Shown: positions 8,481 to 16,994, counted from the first letter of the stretch. The stretch: 42,176 nt of DNA from an uncultured Peptoniphilus sp. (GCA_946999425.1 CAMQDG010000004.1:1-42176), one strand, 5' to 3'. Numbers and translations are program-made. Notes: generated by a model not told the origin, from the sequence alone.

Positions 8481-9644
8481 TTAATATGGTGCGAAGGATT
8501 GATCACTCCACCATTCACGTTTTAACATTTCATATTGTTCTTTTAATTGGCCAAGTTGGAAATTTTCCCAATAAGCAAGTTCTTTGTAAAGTTTTTTTGC
8601 ATCTTCAATATTTGATTTTTCCCTTGCTTTTTCATAGAACTCTATGTTGTTTCTCTTAATAGTCATACCTAAATTGAAAATTGAAAGGGCCATTGGAGTT
8701 CTTTCTGCTTTGATTTTTGACCATTCTTCTTCTTTTTGAGTTTCAAAAGCAGATTTAATTTTATCAAAAATACCAGATTCATGTTTTTCAATTTGATCTT
8801 TAAGTTTCATTAAATATTCAACGTGTTCATCTGCTTGATGAGCAAGAGATTCAAAAATTTTAGCTGTTTCTTGTCCGCTAAATTGAGAGGCACTTACTTT
8901 AAAGTAGTTTATACCTTCAATTTCATTTAATAGAGCTTGTTTTACAATATTAATTTCGCTGGAGAATATTTTTTCTTCGTCTTCTTTATCCATTTTTCTT
9001 ATGTCATTAATGTAGCTAATTTCTTGTGGATTTTCTCCGCCTCTTAAGTTGTAATTTTGCTCAGGAGTTCTATTTACCTTTCCTTCTAAGTTACTTGTTT
9101 GAGGACTTTCAACAGCCTTTTGACCTTCACCTATGGCTTTTTCGTTTATTGGAATTAATTTCTTTTTCTTATCTCCGTAAACTTTAGTGAAAGCTGCTAT
9201 AACTGAATCTTTTTCAACAAGTCCAGTAACTTTTAAGTATGCACCAAGCATAACCATGTTGGCAACTCTTGGATTACCTATTTGTCCTGCAATATCATTT
9301 ACAGGGATTTTATAAACATTTATATCTTTTCTTGTAGGTTCAGATTGAACTAAGGAAGAATTTAATAAAAGATTTCCGCCTGGTTTAACGTGGGATTCAA
9401 AAAGCTCAAGTGATGGTTCGTTCATTACTACTACATCATCTGCAACTGCTATAATAGGGCTTCCAACAGGGTCAGTTGAAACAACAACTGAACAGTTTGC
9501 AGCACCTCCACGCATTTCAGGACCATAAGAAGGGTACCATGATACGTGTTTACCTTCAAGCATGCCGGCATAAGAAATAAGTTGTCCCATTGCCATAACA
9601 CCTTGACCACCAAAACCTGCCATTACAATTTTTCTTGTAGTCAT
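8481..9644 (-). CDS. 2-oxoacid:ferredoxin oxidoreductase gamma subunit fused to ferritin-like domain
   Basis: 387 residues from the ATG at 9644, which has AAGGGGTG just upstream; an in-frame upstream ATG lies inside the beta gene. Residues 1-180 are a complete gamma subunit: KIVMAGFGGQG (5-15), YPSYGPEMRGGAANC (37-51) and GNPRVANMVMLGA (123-135). After a polar linker (about 181-225), residues 226-375 form four helices spaced like rubrerythrin/ferritin-like domains. The metal-ligand pattern is eroded: E241, H274 and E360 are kept, but the partners expected at 271, 330 and 363 are Ala, Lys and Gln. Ordinary gamma subunits end near residue 180-190, so the extra half is unusual. It may be structural, protective against oxygen, or a partner-binding module. 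Last gene of the operon, one base after beta. Confidence 0.88.
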   Translation of the reverse strand: MTTRKIVMAGFGGQGVMAMGQLISYAGMLEGKHVSWYPSYGPEMRGGAANCSVVVSTDPVGSPIIAVADDVVVMNEPSLELFESHVKPGGNLLLNSSLVQSEPTRKDINVYKIPVNDIAGQIGNPRVANMVMLGAYLKVTGLVEKDSVIAAFTKVYGDKKKKLIPINEKAIGEGQKAVESPQTSNLEGKVNRTPEQNYNLRGGENPQEISYINDIRKMDKEDEEKIFSSEINIVKQALLNEIEGINYFKVSASQFSGQETAKIFESLAHQADEHVEYLMKLKDQIEKHESGIFDKIKSAFETQKEEEWSKIKAERTPMALSIFNLGMTIKRNNIEFYEKAREKSNIEDAKKLYKELAYWENFQLGQLKEQYEMLKREWWSDQSFAPY

Positions 9645-9645
9645 A

Positions 9646-10410
9646 TTATTCACCCCTTCTAAAGTTTCCAAGAGGATAATAAGGAATCATATTATCTCTT
9701 AACCATTGAAGTGCATCTACAGCTGGAAGTCCCCAGTTAGTAGGGCAAGTTGAAAGAACTTCTACAATACCAAATCCTTTTCCGTCAAGCTGACATTGGA
9801 AACATTCCTTAATAGCTTTTTTAGCTTTTCTAATATTTGCAGGTGTATCAACAGATACTCTTTCTACAAATTTTGCACCGTCAATTGTTGCAAGCATTTC
9901 TGCCATTCTTATAGGCTTACCTGACCAAGCTTCATCTCTACCATAAGGAGAAGTTGTTGTTACTTGCCCTATTAAAGTTGTAGGAGCCATTTGGCCTCCA
10001 GTCATACCGTAAATAGCATTGTTTACAAATATTGTTGAAATTTTTTCTCCTCTATGAGCAACGTGAACTATTTCTGCAGTACCGATTGATGCTAAGTCTC
10101 CATCACCTTGGTAAGTAAATACAAATTTATCTGGATGAACTCTTTTAACACCTGTTGCTACTGCAGGAGCTCTACCATGAGCTGCTTCATACATATCACA
10201 GTTAAAGTACTTATATGCAAGTACGGAACATCCAACAGGGCAAACTCCTATAGCTTTATCAAGTAAATCCATTTCAATTAAACATTCAGCAACAAGTTTA
10301 TGGATAATTCCGTGAGTGCAACCGGGGCAATAGTGTAATGGTTCATCGGTCAAACCTTCTGAGTATGTGTACATACATTTTTCATTTTCATTTAAAACCG
10401 GTTTTTTCAT
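9646..10410 (-). CDS. vorA: 2-oxoacid:ferredoxin oxidoreductase beta subunit (TPP-binding, VorA type)
   Basis: A 254-residue thiamine-pyrophosphate subunit. CPGCTHG near residue 28, the TPP/Mg motif GDGDLASIGT with the following NN (FVNNAIYGMTGGQ), and ICPVGC-like cysteines are visible. With alpha it decarboxylates 2-oxoacids to acyl-CoA and passes electrons to ferredoxin. The gene order matches ketoisovalerate oxidoreductase (VorDBAC), used to ferment branched-chain amino acids, but 2-oxoglutarate (Kor) use cannot be excluded from sequence. The ATG overlaps the vorB stop as ATGA and has a GGAGG site. The stop is one base from the gamma start. Confidence 0.88.
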   Translation of the reverse strand: MKKPVLNENEKCMYTYSEGLTDEPLHYCPGCTHGIIHKLVAECLIEMDLLDKAIGVCPVGCSVLAYKYFNCDMYEAAHGRAPAVATGVKRVHPDKFVFTYQGDGDLASIGTAEIVHVAHRGEKISTIFVNNAIYGMTGGQMAPTTLIGQVTTTSPYGRDEAWSGKPIRMAEMLATIDGAKFVERVSVDTPANIRKAKKAIKECFQCQLDGKGFGIVEVLSTCPTNWGLPAVDALQWLRDNMIPYYPLGNFRRGE

Positions 10411-11471
10411 TTTCTTTCCTCCAAAATCTTAAGTGCTGCTTCATAAACTTCTTCAGCAGAAGGAATCATTCCTCCAAGTCTACAGAAGAAATGAATATTT
10501 TGTCTTCCTTGAGTTCCAATTTTAACATCGTCAGTCATTTGTCCATGGTTCATTTCTACAACAAGAATATCTTTACAAGATTCAGGTATTTTTTTGTATG
10601 AATCATAGGGGAAAGGCCAGCAAGTAATAGGTCTTATAATACCAACCTTATATCCTTTTTCCTCAAGCATAGTCATAGCAGTTTTACAAACTCTTGCACT
10701 TGTTCCATAAGCAGAGAATAATAAGTCTAAGTCCTTATCAAGACCAACTTCTTCAACTCTTATTTCATTTTCTTCGATTGTTTTATATTTTGCCATTAAA
10801 TCTAAACTATGTTCTTCCATTTCTTCTGGAGAAAGATAGATAGAGTTAATAATATTTCTTTCTTTTCTTGTTCCTTGACCAGTTGCAGCCCAAGGCTTAT
10901 CAGGAATATTTTCTACTCCAGATTCTTTAAACTCAACAGGTTCCATCATTTGACCTAAAACACCATCTCCCATAAGAACAACAGGGTTACGATATTTATC
11001 TGCAAGATCAAATCCTAAAATTACAAGATCAACCATTTCTTGAACAGTTGAAGGAGCAAGGACTATTGTTCTGTAGTCACCGTTTCCGCCACCTCTTGTA
11101 GATTGGAAATAATCAGTTTGTGATGGTTGAATAGAACCAAGACCTGGGCCACCTCTCATCATGTTTACAACTAAACATGGAAGTTCGGCACCTGCCATAT
11201 AAGAAATACCTTCTTGTTTTAAAGAAATTCCTGGAGAAGAAGAAGATGTCATAACTCTTGCTCCTGCACCTGCTGCACCATAAAGCATATTAATTGCAGC
11301 TACTTCTGATTCTGCTTGTAAAAAGCAACCGTCAATTTTCGGAAGCTCTCTTGATAAATATTCGGGAATTTCTGATTGCGGTGTAATCGGATAACCGAAG
11401 AAATATTTACATCCTGCTTTAATTGCAGCTGCACCTACCGCTTCATTTCCCTTCATCAATACTTTTGTCAT
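10407..11471 (-). CDS. vorB: 2-oxoacid:ferredoxin oxidoreductase alpha subunit (VorB)
   Basis: A 354-residue alpha subunit. GYPITPQSEIPEYLS (about 26-40) is the hallmark of the pyrimidine-binding domain, followed by AESEVAAINMLYGAAGAGAR, TSSSSPGISLKQEG and RGGPGLGSIQPSQTDYFQ, all characteristic of VorB/KorA. The C-terminal part is a transketolase-C-like domain. It forms the active site together with the beta subunit. The gene follows the ferredoxin gene closely and overlaps beta by four bases (ATGA). Naming it Vor rather than Kor follows usual annotation for Clostridia and Tissierellia; substrate preference is inferred. Confidence 0.9.
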   Translation of the reverse strand: MTKVLMKGNEAVGAAAIKAGCKYFFGYPITPQSEIPEYLSRELPKIDGCFLQAESEVAAINMLYGAAGAGARVMTSSSSPGISLKQEGISYMAGAELPCLVVNMMRGGPGLGSIQPSQTDYFQSTRGGGNGDYRTIVLAPSTVQEMVDLVILGFDLADKYRNPVVLMGDGVLGQMMEPVEFKESGVENIPDKPWAATGQGTRKERNIINSIYLSPEEMEEHSLDLMAKYKTIEENEIRVEEVGLDKDLDLLFSAYGTSARVCKTAMTMLEEKGYKVGIIRPITCWPFPYDSYKKIPESCKDILVVEMNHGQMTDDVKIGTQGRQNIHFFCRLGGMIPSAEEVYEAALKILEERK

Positions 11472-11482
11472 TTTTACACCCC

Positions 11483-11701
11483 TTATCCGATTTTAATAAC
11501 ACTAATTACTGAATCCGGACAAGTTATAGCACAATTACAGCATGCTATACAATCTTCCGGACGAGCAGCGGTTGCCGGGCTATAGCCCTTTTGATTAATT
11601 TTGTGTGGATTGATTTCAATTACATTTTTAGGACATGCCGTTACGCAAAGACCGCATCCTTTGCATCTGACTTCATTGAATTCCACTCTGCCTTTTGCCA
11701 T
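11483..11701 (-). CDS. vorD: 2x[4Fe-4S] ferredoxin subunit (VorD)
   Basis: 72 residues from the ATG at 11701, chosen because AGGAGG lies seven bases before it; a longer in-frame start at 11725 overlaps the upstream gene. Two cluster motifs, CKGCGLCVTACP and CIACCNCAITCP, each bind a 4Fe-4S cluster. The second has an unusual extra Cys inside CxxCxxC. It carries electrons from the alpha/beta catalytic core to free ferredoxin. It sits between the P-loop ATPase gene and vorB. Confidence 0.92.
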   Translation of the reverse strand: MAKGRVEFNEVRCKGCGLCVTACPKNVIEINPHKINQKGYSPATAARPEDCIACCNCAITCPDSVISVIKIG

Positions 11702-11712
11702 TTTTTTCCTCC

Positions 11713-12408
11713 TCATATCATCCAATTATCTCTGAAATAGAGATTTATTGGAAAGATTTCATTTTTTATAGAGCCTTCTTCAGCAAGCTTCTTCGCAACA
11801 TCACTTAGAGCCACTGTGTAAATAACAGGAAGATTAAGAAGATTAGCGACTTCTTCAACAATTTCCTGACCATAATAAATATCATCTACACTGGTGTCTT
11901 TAAGCATATGAGTTGTGTTTATAAGGCCTGTCACTTTCGTTTGTGAGTGGGCCTCGGTGCTTTTAATAAAAGCTACAATGTCCGCAACATCTTTTGTTTC
12001 AGGTCTGTTCCTGTTTATAACAAAATAATGATCATAGCCTTTATTAGCAAGCAAATCTCTGTATCTGCCCAAAGAAAGGGAACCCTTAGGGTTTCCGCCT
12101 ATATCAAGTACAGCTTGATAATCGTCATTTTCAAGGGGCATTAATATTTGAGGGTCTATTGCAGGTATATCAAGAGTTTGTGCTTTTTTCATAGAAGAAC
12201 CTAAAATTGTAATTCCATGTTCTTCAAAAAAATCAATTTTTTCTCTTAACCTGAAATACATATTTATAGTGTCCAAATCTATAGCTGCAACCTTTGGAAA
12301 ATATTTTCTTAGGAATAGTGCATAGTTAATAGCAAACTCCGTTTTACCACTTCCAAAATGACCGGTGATTAATTTTATACGGTGTCCCTTAGGCCTTATC
12401 TCTTCCAT
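11713..12408 (-). CDS. P-loop ATPase linked to the 2-oxoacid oxidoreductase
   Basis: 231 residues, soluble. Walker A is GHFGSGKTE (about 16-24), and a second acidic strand VAAIDLDTIN resembles the switch of SIMIBI/MinD-CobB type ATPases. DIGGNPKGSLSLGRY (about 101-115) looks like the A3/Walker B region. There is no catalytic domain beyond the ATPase. It is first in the operon, ahead of vorD, and its stop is 11 bases from the vorD start. ATPases of this kind often accompany clusters with iron-sulfur or cofactor assembly needs, so a maturation or chaperone role for the oxidoreductase is a reasonable inference, not established. The start ATG follows AGGTGAATT. Confidence 0.75.
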   Translation of the reverse strand: MEEIRPKGHRIKLITGHFGSGKTEFAINYALFLRKYFPKVAAIDLDTINMYFRLREKIDFFEEHGITILGSSMKKAQTLDIPAIDPQILMPLENDDYQAVLDIGGNPKGSLSLGRYRDLLANKGYDHYFVINRNRPETKDVADIVAFIKSTEAHSQTKVTGLINTTHMLKDTSVDDIYYGQEIVEEVANLLNLPVIYTVALSDVAKKLAEEGSIKNEIFPINLYFRDNWMI

Positions 12409-12456
12409 TACAATTCACCTCAAATCTACAAAAATTTTAGTGCGAAAATAAGTACC

Positions 12457-12490
12457 ATTATGAATAAAATAATAAAAAATCATTCATAAT
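12457..12490. repeat. 9-bp inverted repeat in the oxidoreductase operon leader
   Basis: ATTATGAAT (12457-12465) and ATTCATAAT (12482-12490) are perfect reverse complements 16 bases apart. They lie between the predicted promoter and the first start codon (12408). It could be an operator for a dimeric regulator or an RNA hairpin; AT-richness makes chance occurrence possible. Confidence 0.45.
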
Positions 12491-12503
12491 AAAAATATTT
12501 ATA

Positions 12504-12531
12504 ATTTTATGTTCAAAAAGTGGTATGACAA
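12504..12531 (-). promoter_or_regulatory. Putative promoter of the oxidoreductase operon
   Basis: On the minus strand a -35 TTGTCA (12531-12526), 16-base spacer and -10 TAAAAT (12509-12504). The leader to the ATG at 12408 would be about 90 bases and would include the inverted repeat. Confidence 0.4.
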
Positions 12532-12913
12532 CTTTCTTGTATTTTTAGCCACTTCGCACATGTTTATTGTAAGTCAAATTAAAAATTTTAACAAGTATTT
12601 TTTTAATTCGAAAAAAATTTGATAAGTTTGTTATTATTAAAAAATGTAAAATTAAAAAACTTTAAAAGGTATAGAAAAATTGGATTTTAACTATAATTAT
12701 GTTTAATTAAAAATTTTTAAAAGATTTTTTTGAAATAAAAATTTAAAATAAAATAAAAATAAAAAAAGCTGAAAACGATTTTTATAGATAAGATTGAAAA
12801 ATTTTTTAAAAGTATCATTTTGTAAAAACTAAATTATAAATGTAATTTTAGGGTATAACTATAACAAATAGATTTATGCTTTAAGATTAAAAAATTTTAA
12901 TTTAGGAGGATTT

Positions 12914-13426
12914 ATGCTAAAAGAATTAATTAATGAAAGACGTTCTATTAGAAAATATGAAGAAAAAAAAGTTGATCATGAAAAAATAGAAGAAATTTTA
13001 TCCTATGCAGTTTTGGGACCGGTTTATGGCGGCACCAGAAATGTGGAATTTATTTTAGTTGAAGATAAGGAAAAATTGGAAGAATTATCTCAAATGCAAA
13101 AATTTGGTACCCTTTATATAAAAGATTTACCAGCTATTGTGATTATTTTAAATCAAGATTCTAAGTATTGGATTGAAGAGGGAAGTATAGCAGCTGCATA
13201 TTTACAACTTTTAGCCCAAGAAGAAGGTTTAAATACTTCTTTTATAGATGTGAGAGATGGAAAAACAAAAGATGGAGAAGATTATCAAGAATATTTTAGA
13301 AAAATGTTTAATATACCTAAAGATAAAAATATTTTGGCAATGATTCCTATAGGTTATGGACATGAAAAAGTAAGAAAAAGAGAAGCAGTTGACATAAAAT
13401 CAAAGCTTCACTATGAAAAATATTAA
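12914..13426 (+). CDS. Nitroreductase family protein (FMN-dependent)
   Basis: A 170-residue protein of the FMN-binding nitroreductase fold, usually a homodimer using NAD(P)H. The N-terminal ERRSIRKYEEKKV (8-20) is the FMN-phosphate binding signature. The middle EEGSIAAAYLQLLAQEEGL matches the helix after the active site, and the C-terminal IPKDKNILAMIPIGYG is typical. The substrate is unknown; such enzymes reduce nitro compounds, quinones or flavins. It is short but complete. AGGAGG lies upstream of the ATG. Monocistronic. Confidence 0.9.
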   Translation: MLKELINERRSIRKYEEKKVDHEKIEEILSYAVLGPVYGGTRNVEFILVEDKEKLEELSQMQKFGTLYIKDLPAIVIILNQDSKYWIEEGSIAAAYLQLLAQEEGLNTSFIDVRDGKTKDGEDYQEYFRKMFNIPKDKNILAMIPIGYGHEKVRKREAVDIKSKLHYEKY

Positions 13427-13465
13427 AATTTGTTGAAAAATTAACTTTAAGGTGTTAATATAAAA

Positions 13466-13499
13466 GAGGTTTAGGAAACTAAACCTCAATCATCTTTTT
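13466..13499 (+). terminator. Terminator after the nitroreductase gene
   Basis: GAGGTTTAG (13466-13474), a GAAA loop, and CTAAACCTC (13479-13487) form a perfect 9-bp stem. A T-rich run begins about seven bases later, so it is a somewhat loose terminator, backed up by the stronger hairpin at 13517-13543. Confidence 0.65.
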
Positions 13500-13516
13500 T
13501 CTTTCCAGCTATACAT

Positions 13517-13543
13517 AAAAGAGACGCATTATGCGTCTCTTTT
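13517..13543. terminator. Bidirectional terminator between convergent genes
   Basis: AAAAGAGACGCAT (13517-13529) and ATGCGTCTCTTTT (13531-13543) are perfect complements. T runs on both sides serve the nitroreductase gene (+) and the MFS gene (-) ending at 13553. Confidence 0.88.
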
Positions 13544-13552
13544 ATTTTTTAT

Positions 13553-14797
13553 TTATTTTTGTAAAAATTCTTTTCCTTCTACTTTTTCAATTTTTAAAAA
13601 TATTATAAGGCCTATGACAAACAAAAGGGCAAGGCCAAAAATTGCATAGTGCTGATTGTTTGTAATTTGGGTTATTACTGAAACCATAAGGCTACCTAAA
13701 ATTGAAGCTCCCTTTCCAAAAACATCATAAATTCCGAAATATTCGCTACTTTTTTCCGGCGGAATAATTTTTGCGAAATAAGATCTGGAAAGAGCTTGAA
13801 TTGCACCTTGAAACATACCTACACCTAAAGCGAGGATCCAAAACTTAGTAAGACTGTCTAAAGTTACTGCATAAAAAGCAATTATTCCGTAACATATTAT
13901 GCAAATTTTTATAAGTCCTTCCACTGGTCTTATTTTTGAAATAACACCAAAAAATATTGCACAGGGAAAGGCGACTAATTGAGTTACTAAAAGGGCAAGG
14001 ATAAGACCTTGGGAAGAAAGACCCAAGCTTTTTCCGTAAGCTGTTGCCATATTTATTATTGTGTAAACTCCGTCAATGTAAAATAAAAATGCCAAAAGAA
14101 AATAAAAGACTTTTTTATCATTTTTTATTTCTTTAAAAGTATTTAAAAGATGTTTAAAAACTTGAGAACTTTTTAATTTTATAGGACTTACATAAATTTG
14201 CTCATATCTTTTTAAAAGGGGTAGAGTCCATAAAAGCCACCAAAGAGCATTTATAAAAAATACTAAGTTCATGGAAAGACTTTGAGAAAGTCCAAAATTT
14301 GTCCCCTTAAGACTTATAAAAATACTTATAATAAAGGGGAGGCAGGAACCTATATAACCCCAGGCGTAACCCTGTGAAGAAACATTGTCCATTCTCTCTT
14401 CTTCTGTAACATCTATTAACATAGAGTCGTAAAATACTAAAGAACCATTAAAGGCAACTTTTGCAATTACAACCTGAATTAAAAACATAAACCAATTTAT
14501 GGCAAAGGGAAGTCCTGCACAGGAAATAACTCCTATAAAAACAAATAATTTAAAAAGATTTTTCTTTTGTTTATTTGAATCAGCCAAGGCCCCTAGGATA
14601 GGTCCTAAAAAAGCCATTATAAGAGTTGATGCTGTAATAGCGTAACCCCAATAGGCAAGATAAGTTGTATCTTTTAAAGACTTTCCTGCCAAGTTATTAA
14701 AGAATATAGGTACTATTGTTGTAAAAAGCATAATAAAAGCCGAGTTTCCAATGTCATAGTAGATCCAAGATTTTTCAAGTTTATTTAATTTATTCAA
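13553..14797 (-). CDS. MFS transporter, UMF1/Atg22-like family
   Basis: A 414-residue integral membrane protein with about 12 hydrophobic segments. The N-terminal KSWIYYDIGNSAFIMLF is the family signature of Atg22/UMF1-type MFS proteins, and FLGPILGALADSNKQKK is the MFS loop 2-3 motif. The C-terminal motif SRSYFAKIIPPEKSSEYFGIYDV is also typical. The transported substrate is unknown. Translation most likely starts at a TTG (14797) with GGAG just upstream, overlapping the preceding gene by eight bases, so the two are translationally coupled. Confidence 0.88.
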   Translation of the reverse strand: MNKLNKLEKSWIYYDIGNSAFIMLFTTIVPIFFNNLAGKSLKDTTYLAYWGYAITASTLIMAFLGPILGALADSNKQKKNLFKLFVFIGVISCAGLPFAINWFMFLIQVVIAKVAFNGSLVFYDSMLIDVTEEERMDNVSSQGYAWGYIGSCLPFIISIFISLKGTNFGLSQSLSMNLVFFINALWWLLWTLPLLKRYEQIYVSPIKLKSSQVFKHLLNTFKEIKNDKKVFYFLLAFLFYIDGVYTIINMATAYGKSLGLSSQGLILALLVTQLVAFPCAIFFGVISKIRPVEGLIKICIICYGIIAFYAVTLDSLTKFWILALGVGMFQGAIQALSRSYFAKIIPPEKSSEYFGIYDVFGKGASILGSLMVSVITQITNNQHYAIFGLALLFVIGLIIFLKIEKVEGKEFLQK

Positions 14798-15584
14798 GGT
14801 TTACTCCTTCATAATTTTTATAAAATATGGGATTAATTTCTCCGTCCTCATAAATATAATTTAAGGCTGCATTAAAAATATCCTTAAAATTTTCAAGGGC
14901 AAGGTCATAAGCTTTAAGCAAAACTTTGTTACTTTTTTCAGCTTGGGGATGTTCCTCTTGTTTTATAAGTTGACCGCCATATTCATTTAGTTTTAAAATT
15001 TTAAGAACACTTAAAATAAAAGTTTCTTTAAGTTTACCTGTTGGATTAAATAATTTTTTGTATTTGTTAAAACCTAAGATAGAATTATAAATATCTTTAA
15101 GTTTAAGACCATAGGGCTCATAAATTGGTAAAATTTTAGGAGCCTTTCCTGGGCTTGGAATAATAGATTGCATTTTAAACTTAAAAGGATTAAGTCCGTC
15201 TTTAAGCATGAGAAATCTATCAAACTCAGATTCAATTTCCATGTGAGAATAGCTTATATTTATAAGGCTATCTACATAGGGATGAATAGTAACATCCAAA
15301 ATAAAATGAGCTATTGTTCCTAAATAGTAAAAAAATTCAGGACCCTTTTGATCTATAGCTTTAACTATTTCTTTTGTATTATCAAGATATTCAATAAAGG
15401 GTCTTGAATGAATGTAAGATCCTGGATTATTTCCCTTGATTTTCAAATTTAAATTAAAAAAGAAAAGGTCTGGTCCCTGAGAGCCAAATAAAAACATTTG
15501 TCTTTCTTCAGCACTGGAAACTTTAAAGTCTATAGAATTAATAACACTTTTAGCAAAATTGTTGTGTGCGTAAATTGAAGCCAT
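14790..15584 (-). CDS. Zinc-dependent phospholipase C-like protein
   Basis: 264 residues resembling the Zn-dependent phospholipase C family found widely in Firmicutes. Potential metal ligands are the N-terminal AHNNFAK, GPDLFFF, HSRPF, GTIAHFILDVTIHPYVD and HMEIESEFDRF, in the family order. No signal peptide is seen, unlike classical secreted phospholipases C, so it may be a cytoplasmic hydrolase of unknown substrate. AGGAGG precedes the ATG. It is first of a two-gene operon with the MFS transporter, and diverges from the decarboxylase operon across only 66 bases. Confidence 0.75.
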   Translation of the reverse strand: MASIYAHNNFAKSVINSIDFKVSSAEERQMFLFGSQGPDLFFFNLNLKIKGNNPGSYIHSRPFIEYLDNTKEIVKAIDQKGPEFFYYLGTIAHFILDVTIHPYVDSLINISYSHMEIESEFDRFLMLKDGLNPFKFKMQSIIPSPGKAPKILPIYEPYGLKLKDIYNSILGFNKYKKLFNPTGKLKETFILSVLKILKLNEYGGQLIKQEEHPQAEKSNKVLLKAYDLALENFKDIFNAALNYIYEDGEINPIFYKNYEGVNLE

Positions 15585-15605
15585 AAAATCCTCCTTATAT
15601 AAATT

Positions 15606-15635
15606 TTATCACAAGGAAGATTTATTAGATATAAT
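15606..15635 (+). promoter_or_regulatory. Putative promoter of the decarboxylase operon
   Basis: A TATAAT at 15630-15635 with TTATCA at 15606-15611 (18-base spacer). The implied start near 15642 would leave a leader of only about nine bases, overlapping the GATGAGG site, so the call is weak. Confidence 0.35.
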
Positions 15636-15650
15636 ATAGATGAGGTAATA

Positions 15651-16994
15651 ATGAAAAAATATATTAATGAAGCTGTAAAAAAAGTGTCAAGAAATATTTC
15701 TTTTTCAACTCCAGGTCATAAGGGGATTTTCTCTTTACCCAGCCAAGTTGAATTTGATGTAACAGAGACTATAGGAACTGACAATCTCCTTCACCCTCAA
15801 GATGTAATTTTAAAATCTATGGAAAACTTAAAAAAAATATATGGAAGTAAAAAAAGTTATTATTTAACAGGAGGTTCTACAACTTCAAACCATATAGCTT
15901 TAAAAAGTCTTACAAAAGAGGGAGATAGGGTATTAGTAGAAAGAAATTCTCATAAGTCAATTTTAAACGGATGTATTTTAAATAAACTTAAAACGGAATT
16001 TATTTATCCTACTTATGATAAAAAAACAAAACTTTTTTTGCCTTTAAGTCCACAGACAATAGAAAATTATTTAAAAAAATATAAGGATATAAAACTTGTG
16101 ATCTTAACCAGTCCAACCTATTATGGAATGGTTTTAAATATAAGAGAAATTGCAGGAGTTGTTCATAAATATGGAGCATATCTCCTTGTTGATGAGGCCC
16201 ATGGTTCTCACCTTAACTTTTTAGATAAAAATTTAAGTGCCTTATCAGGGGGAGCGGACATAGTAGTTCAATCTCCCCACAAAACCCTACCCTGTTTAAC
16301 AGGTTCATCCTTTATTCATGTGGGAAGCTCTAAAGTTAACATAGAACGACTTGAAAAAGTGATTTCCATGATAAGTTCCACTTCGCCATCATATTTAATG
16401 TTGCTTTCTATGGAAAGAGCTCTTGAATATATGGAAGAAGAAGGAAGAGAAAATTTAAAAAATGTTTTAAACTTAATAAAAGAGCTTAAAAATGATTTGA
16501 AAGACAAATATTTTTTCTATGAAAGTGATTTTCACGACCCTACAAAACTTTTATTTGCCAAGGAAAATGTCAGCGGCAGCCAAATTTTAAGAGAACTTTT
16601 TAAAAAAAATATAAGACTTGAAATGGCGGATATAAATTATGCCCTGGCTTTAGTGGGACCAGTAGATAGTGAAAAAACTCTTATACCTTTAAGAAAAGCT
16701 ATGAGAGAAATTAATTTAAAAGAAGAAAATTTTAAAGATATTTATAGACAAGTTTTACCAGAAAAAATTATACAGATGTACGAGGCTTTTGAAAGAGAAA
16801 GCCAATTTATAAATTATAAAGAGGCGGATGGAAGAATAAGTGCAGATACTATTTGTCCTTATCCGCCAGGAAGTCCCATAATAGTTCCAGGAGAACTTAT
16901 TGACCAAAATGTTATAGACACCATGGAAACTTATTTAAAAGCAGACATAGAAGTAACAGGGATAAATAAAAATCTTATTGAGGTGGTAAAATGA
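15651..16994 (+). CDS. PLP-dependent Orn/Lys/Arg decarboxylase family protein
   Basis: A 447-residue fold-type I PLP enzyme. STPGHKG (19-25), TGGSTTSNHIAL (73-84), H101, DEAHGSH (181-187) and the Schiff-base lysine K211 in SPHKT are all present, as in the basic amino acid decarboxylase branch. Arginine or lysine is the likely substrate, yielding agmatine or cadaverine for polyamine synthesis. The residues that would decide between them cannot be judged here. Length matches the short SpeA/YaaO-type forms. The next gene overlaps its stop by four bases (ATGA). Confidence 0.9.
   Translation: MKKYINEAVKKVSRNISFSTPGHKGIFSLPSQVEFDVTETIGTDNLLHPQDVILKSMENLKKIYGSKKSYYLTGGSTTSNHIALKSLTKEGDRVLVERNSHKSILNGCILNKLKTEFIYPTYDKKTKLFLPLSPQTIENYLKKYKDIKLVILTSPTYYGMVLNIREIAGVVHKYGAYLLVDEAHGSHLNFLDKNLSALSGGADIVVQSPHKTLPCLTGSSFIHVGSSKVNIERLEKVISMISSTSPSYLMLLSMERALEYMEEEGRENLKNVLNLIKELKNDLKDKYFFYESDFHDPTKLLFAKENVSGSQILRELFKKNIRLEMADINYALALVGPVDSEKTLIPLRKAMREINLKEENFKDIYRQVLPEKIIQMYEAFERESQFINYKEADGRISADTICPYPPGSPIIVPGELIDQNVIDTMETYLKADIEVTGINKNLIEVVK

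Larger units (their letters stand above)
12409..12913. other. Intergenic region between divergent operons
   Basis: 505 bases, very AT-rich, no credible ORF. The left side has a minus-strand promoter candidate (12504-12531) and a 9-bp inverted repeat (12457-12490). GTGCGAA near 12440 mirrors TTCGCAC near 12552, and AAGTGG/CCACTT flank 12518-12554, so the leader could form a larger fold. From about 12600 to 12900 only A/T-rich low-complexity sequence is seen before the nitroreductase ribosome binding site. Confidence 0.5.

Noticed and set aside
12600..12900. Possible small genes in the AT-rich gap before the nitroreductase
   Set aside because: Short frames only, no ribosome binding site except the one for the nitroreductase, low-complexity A/T sequence.
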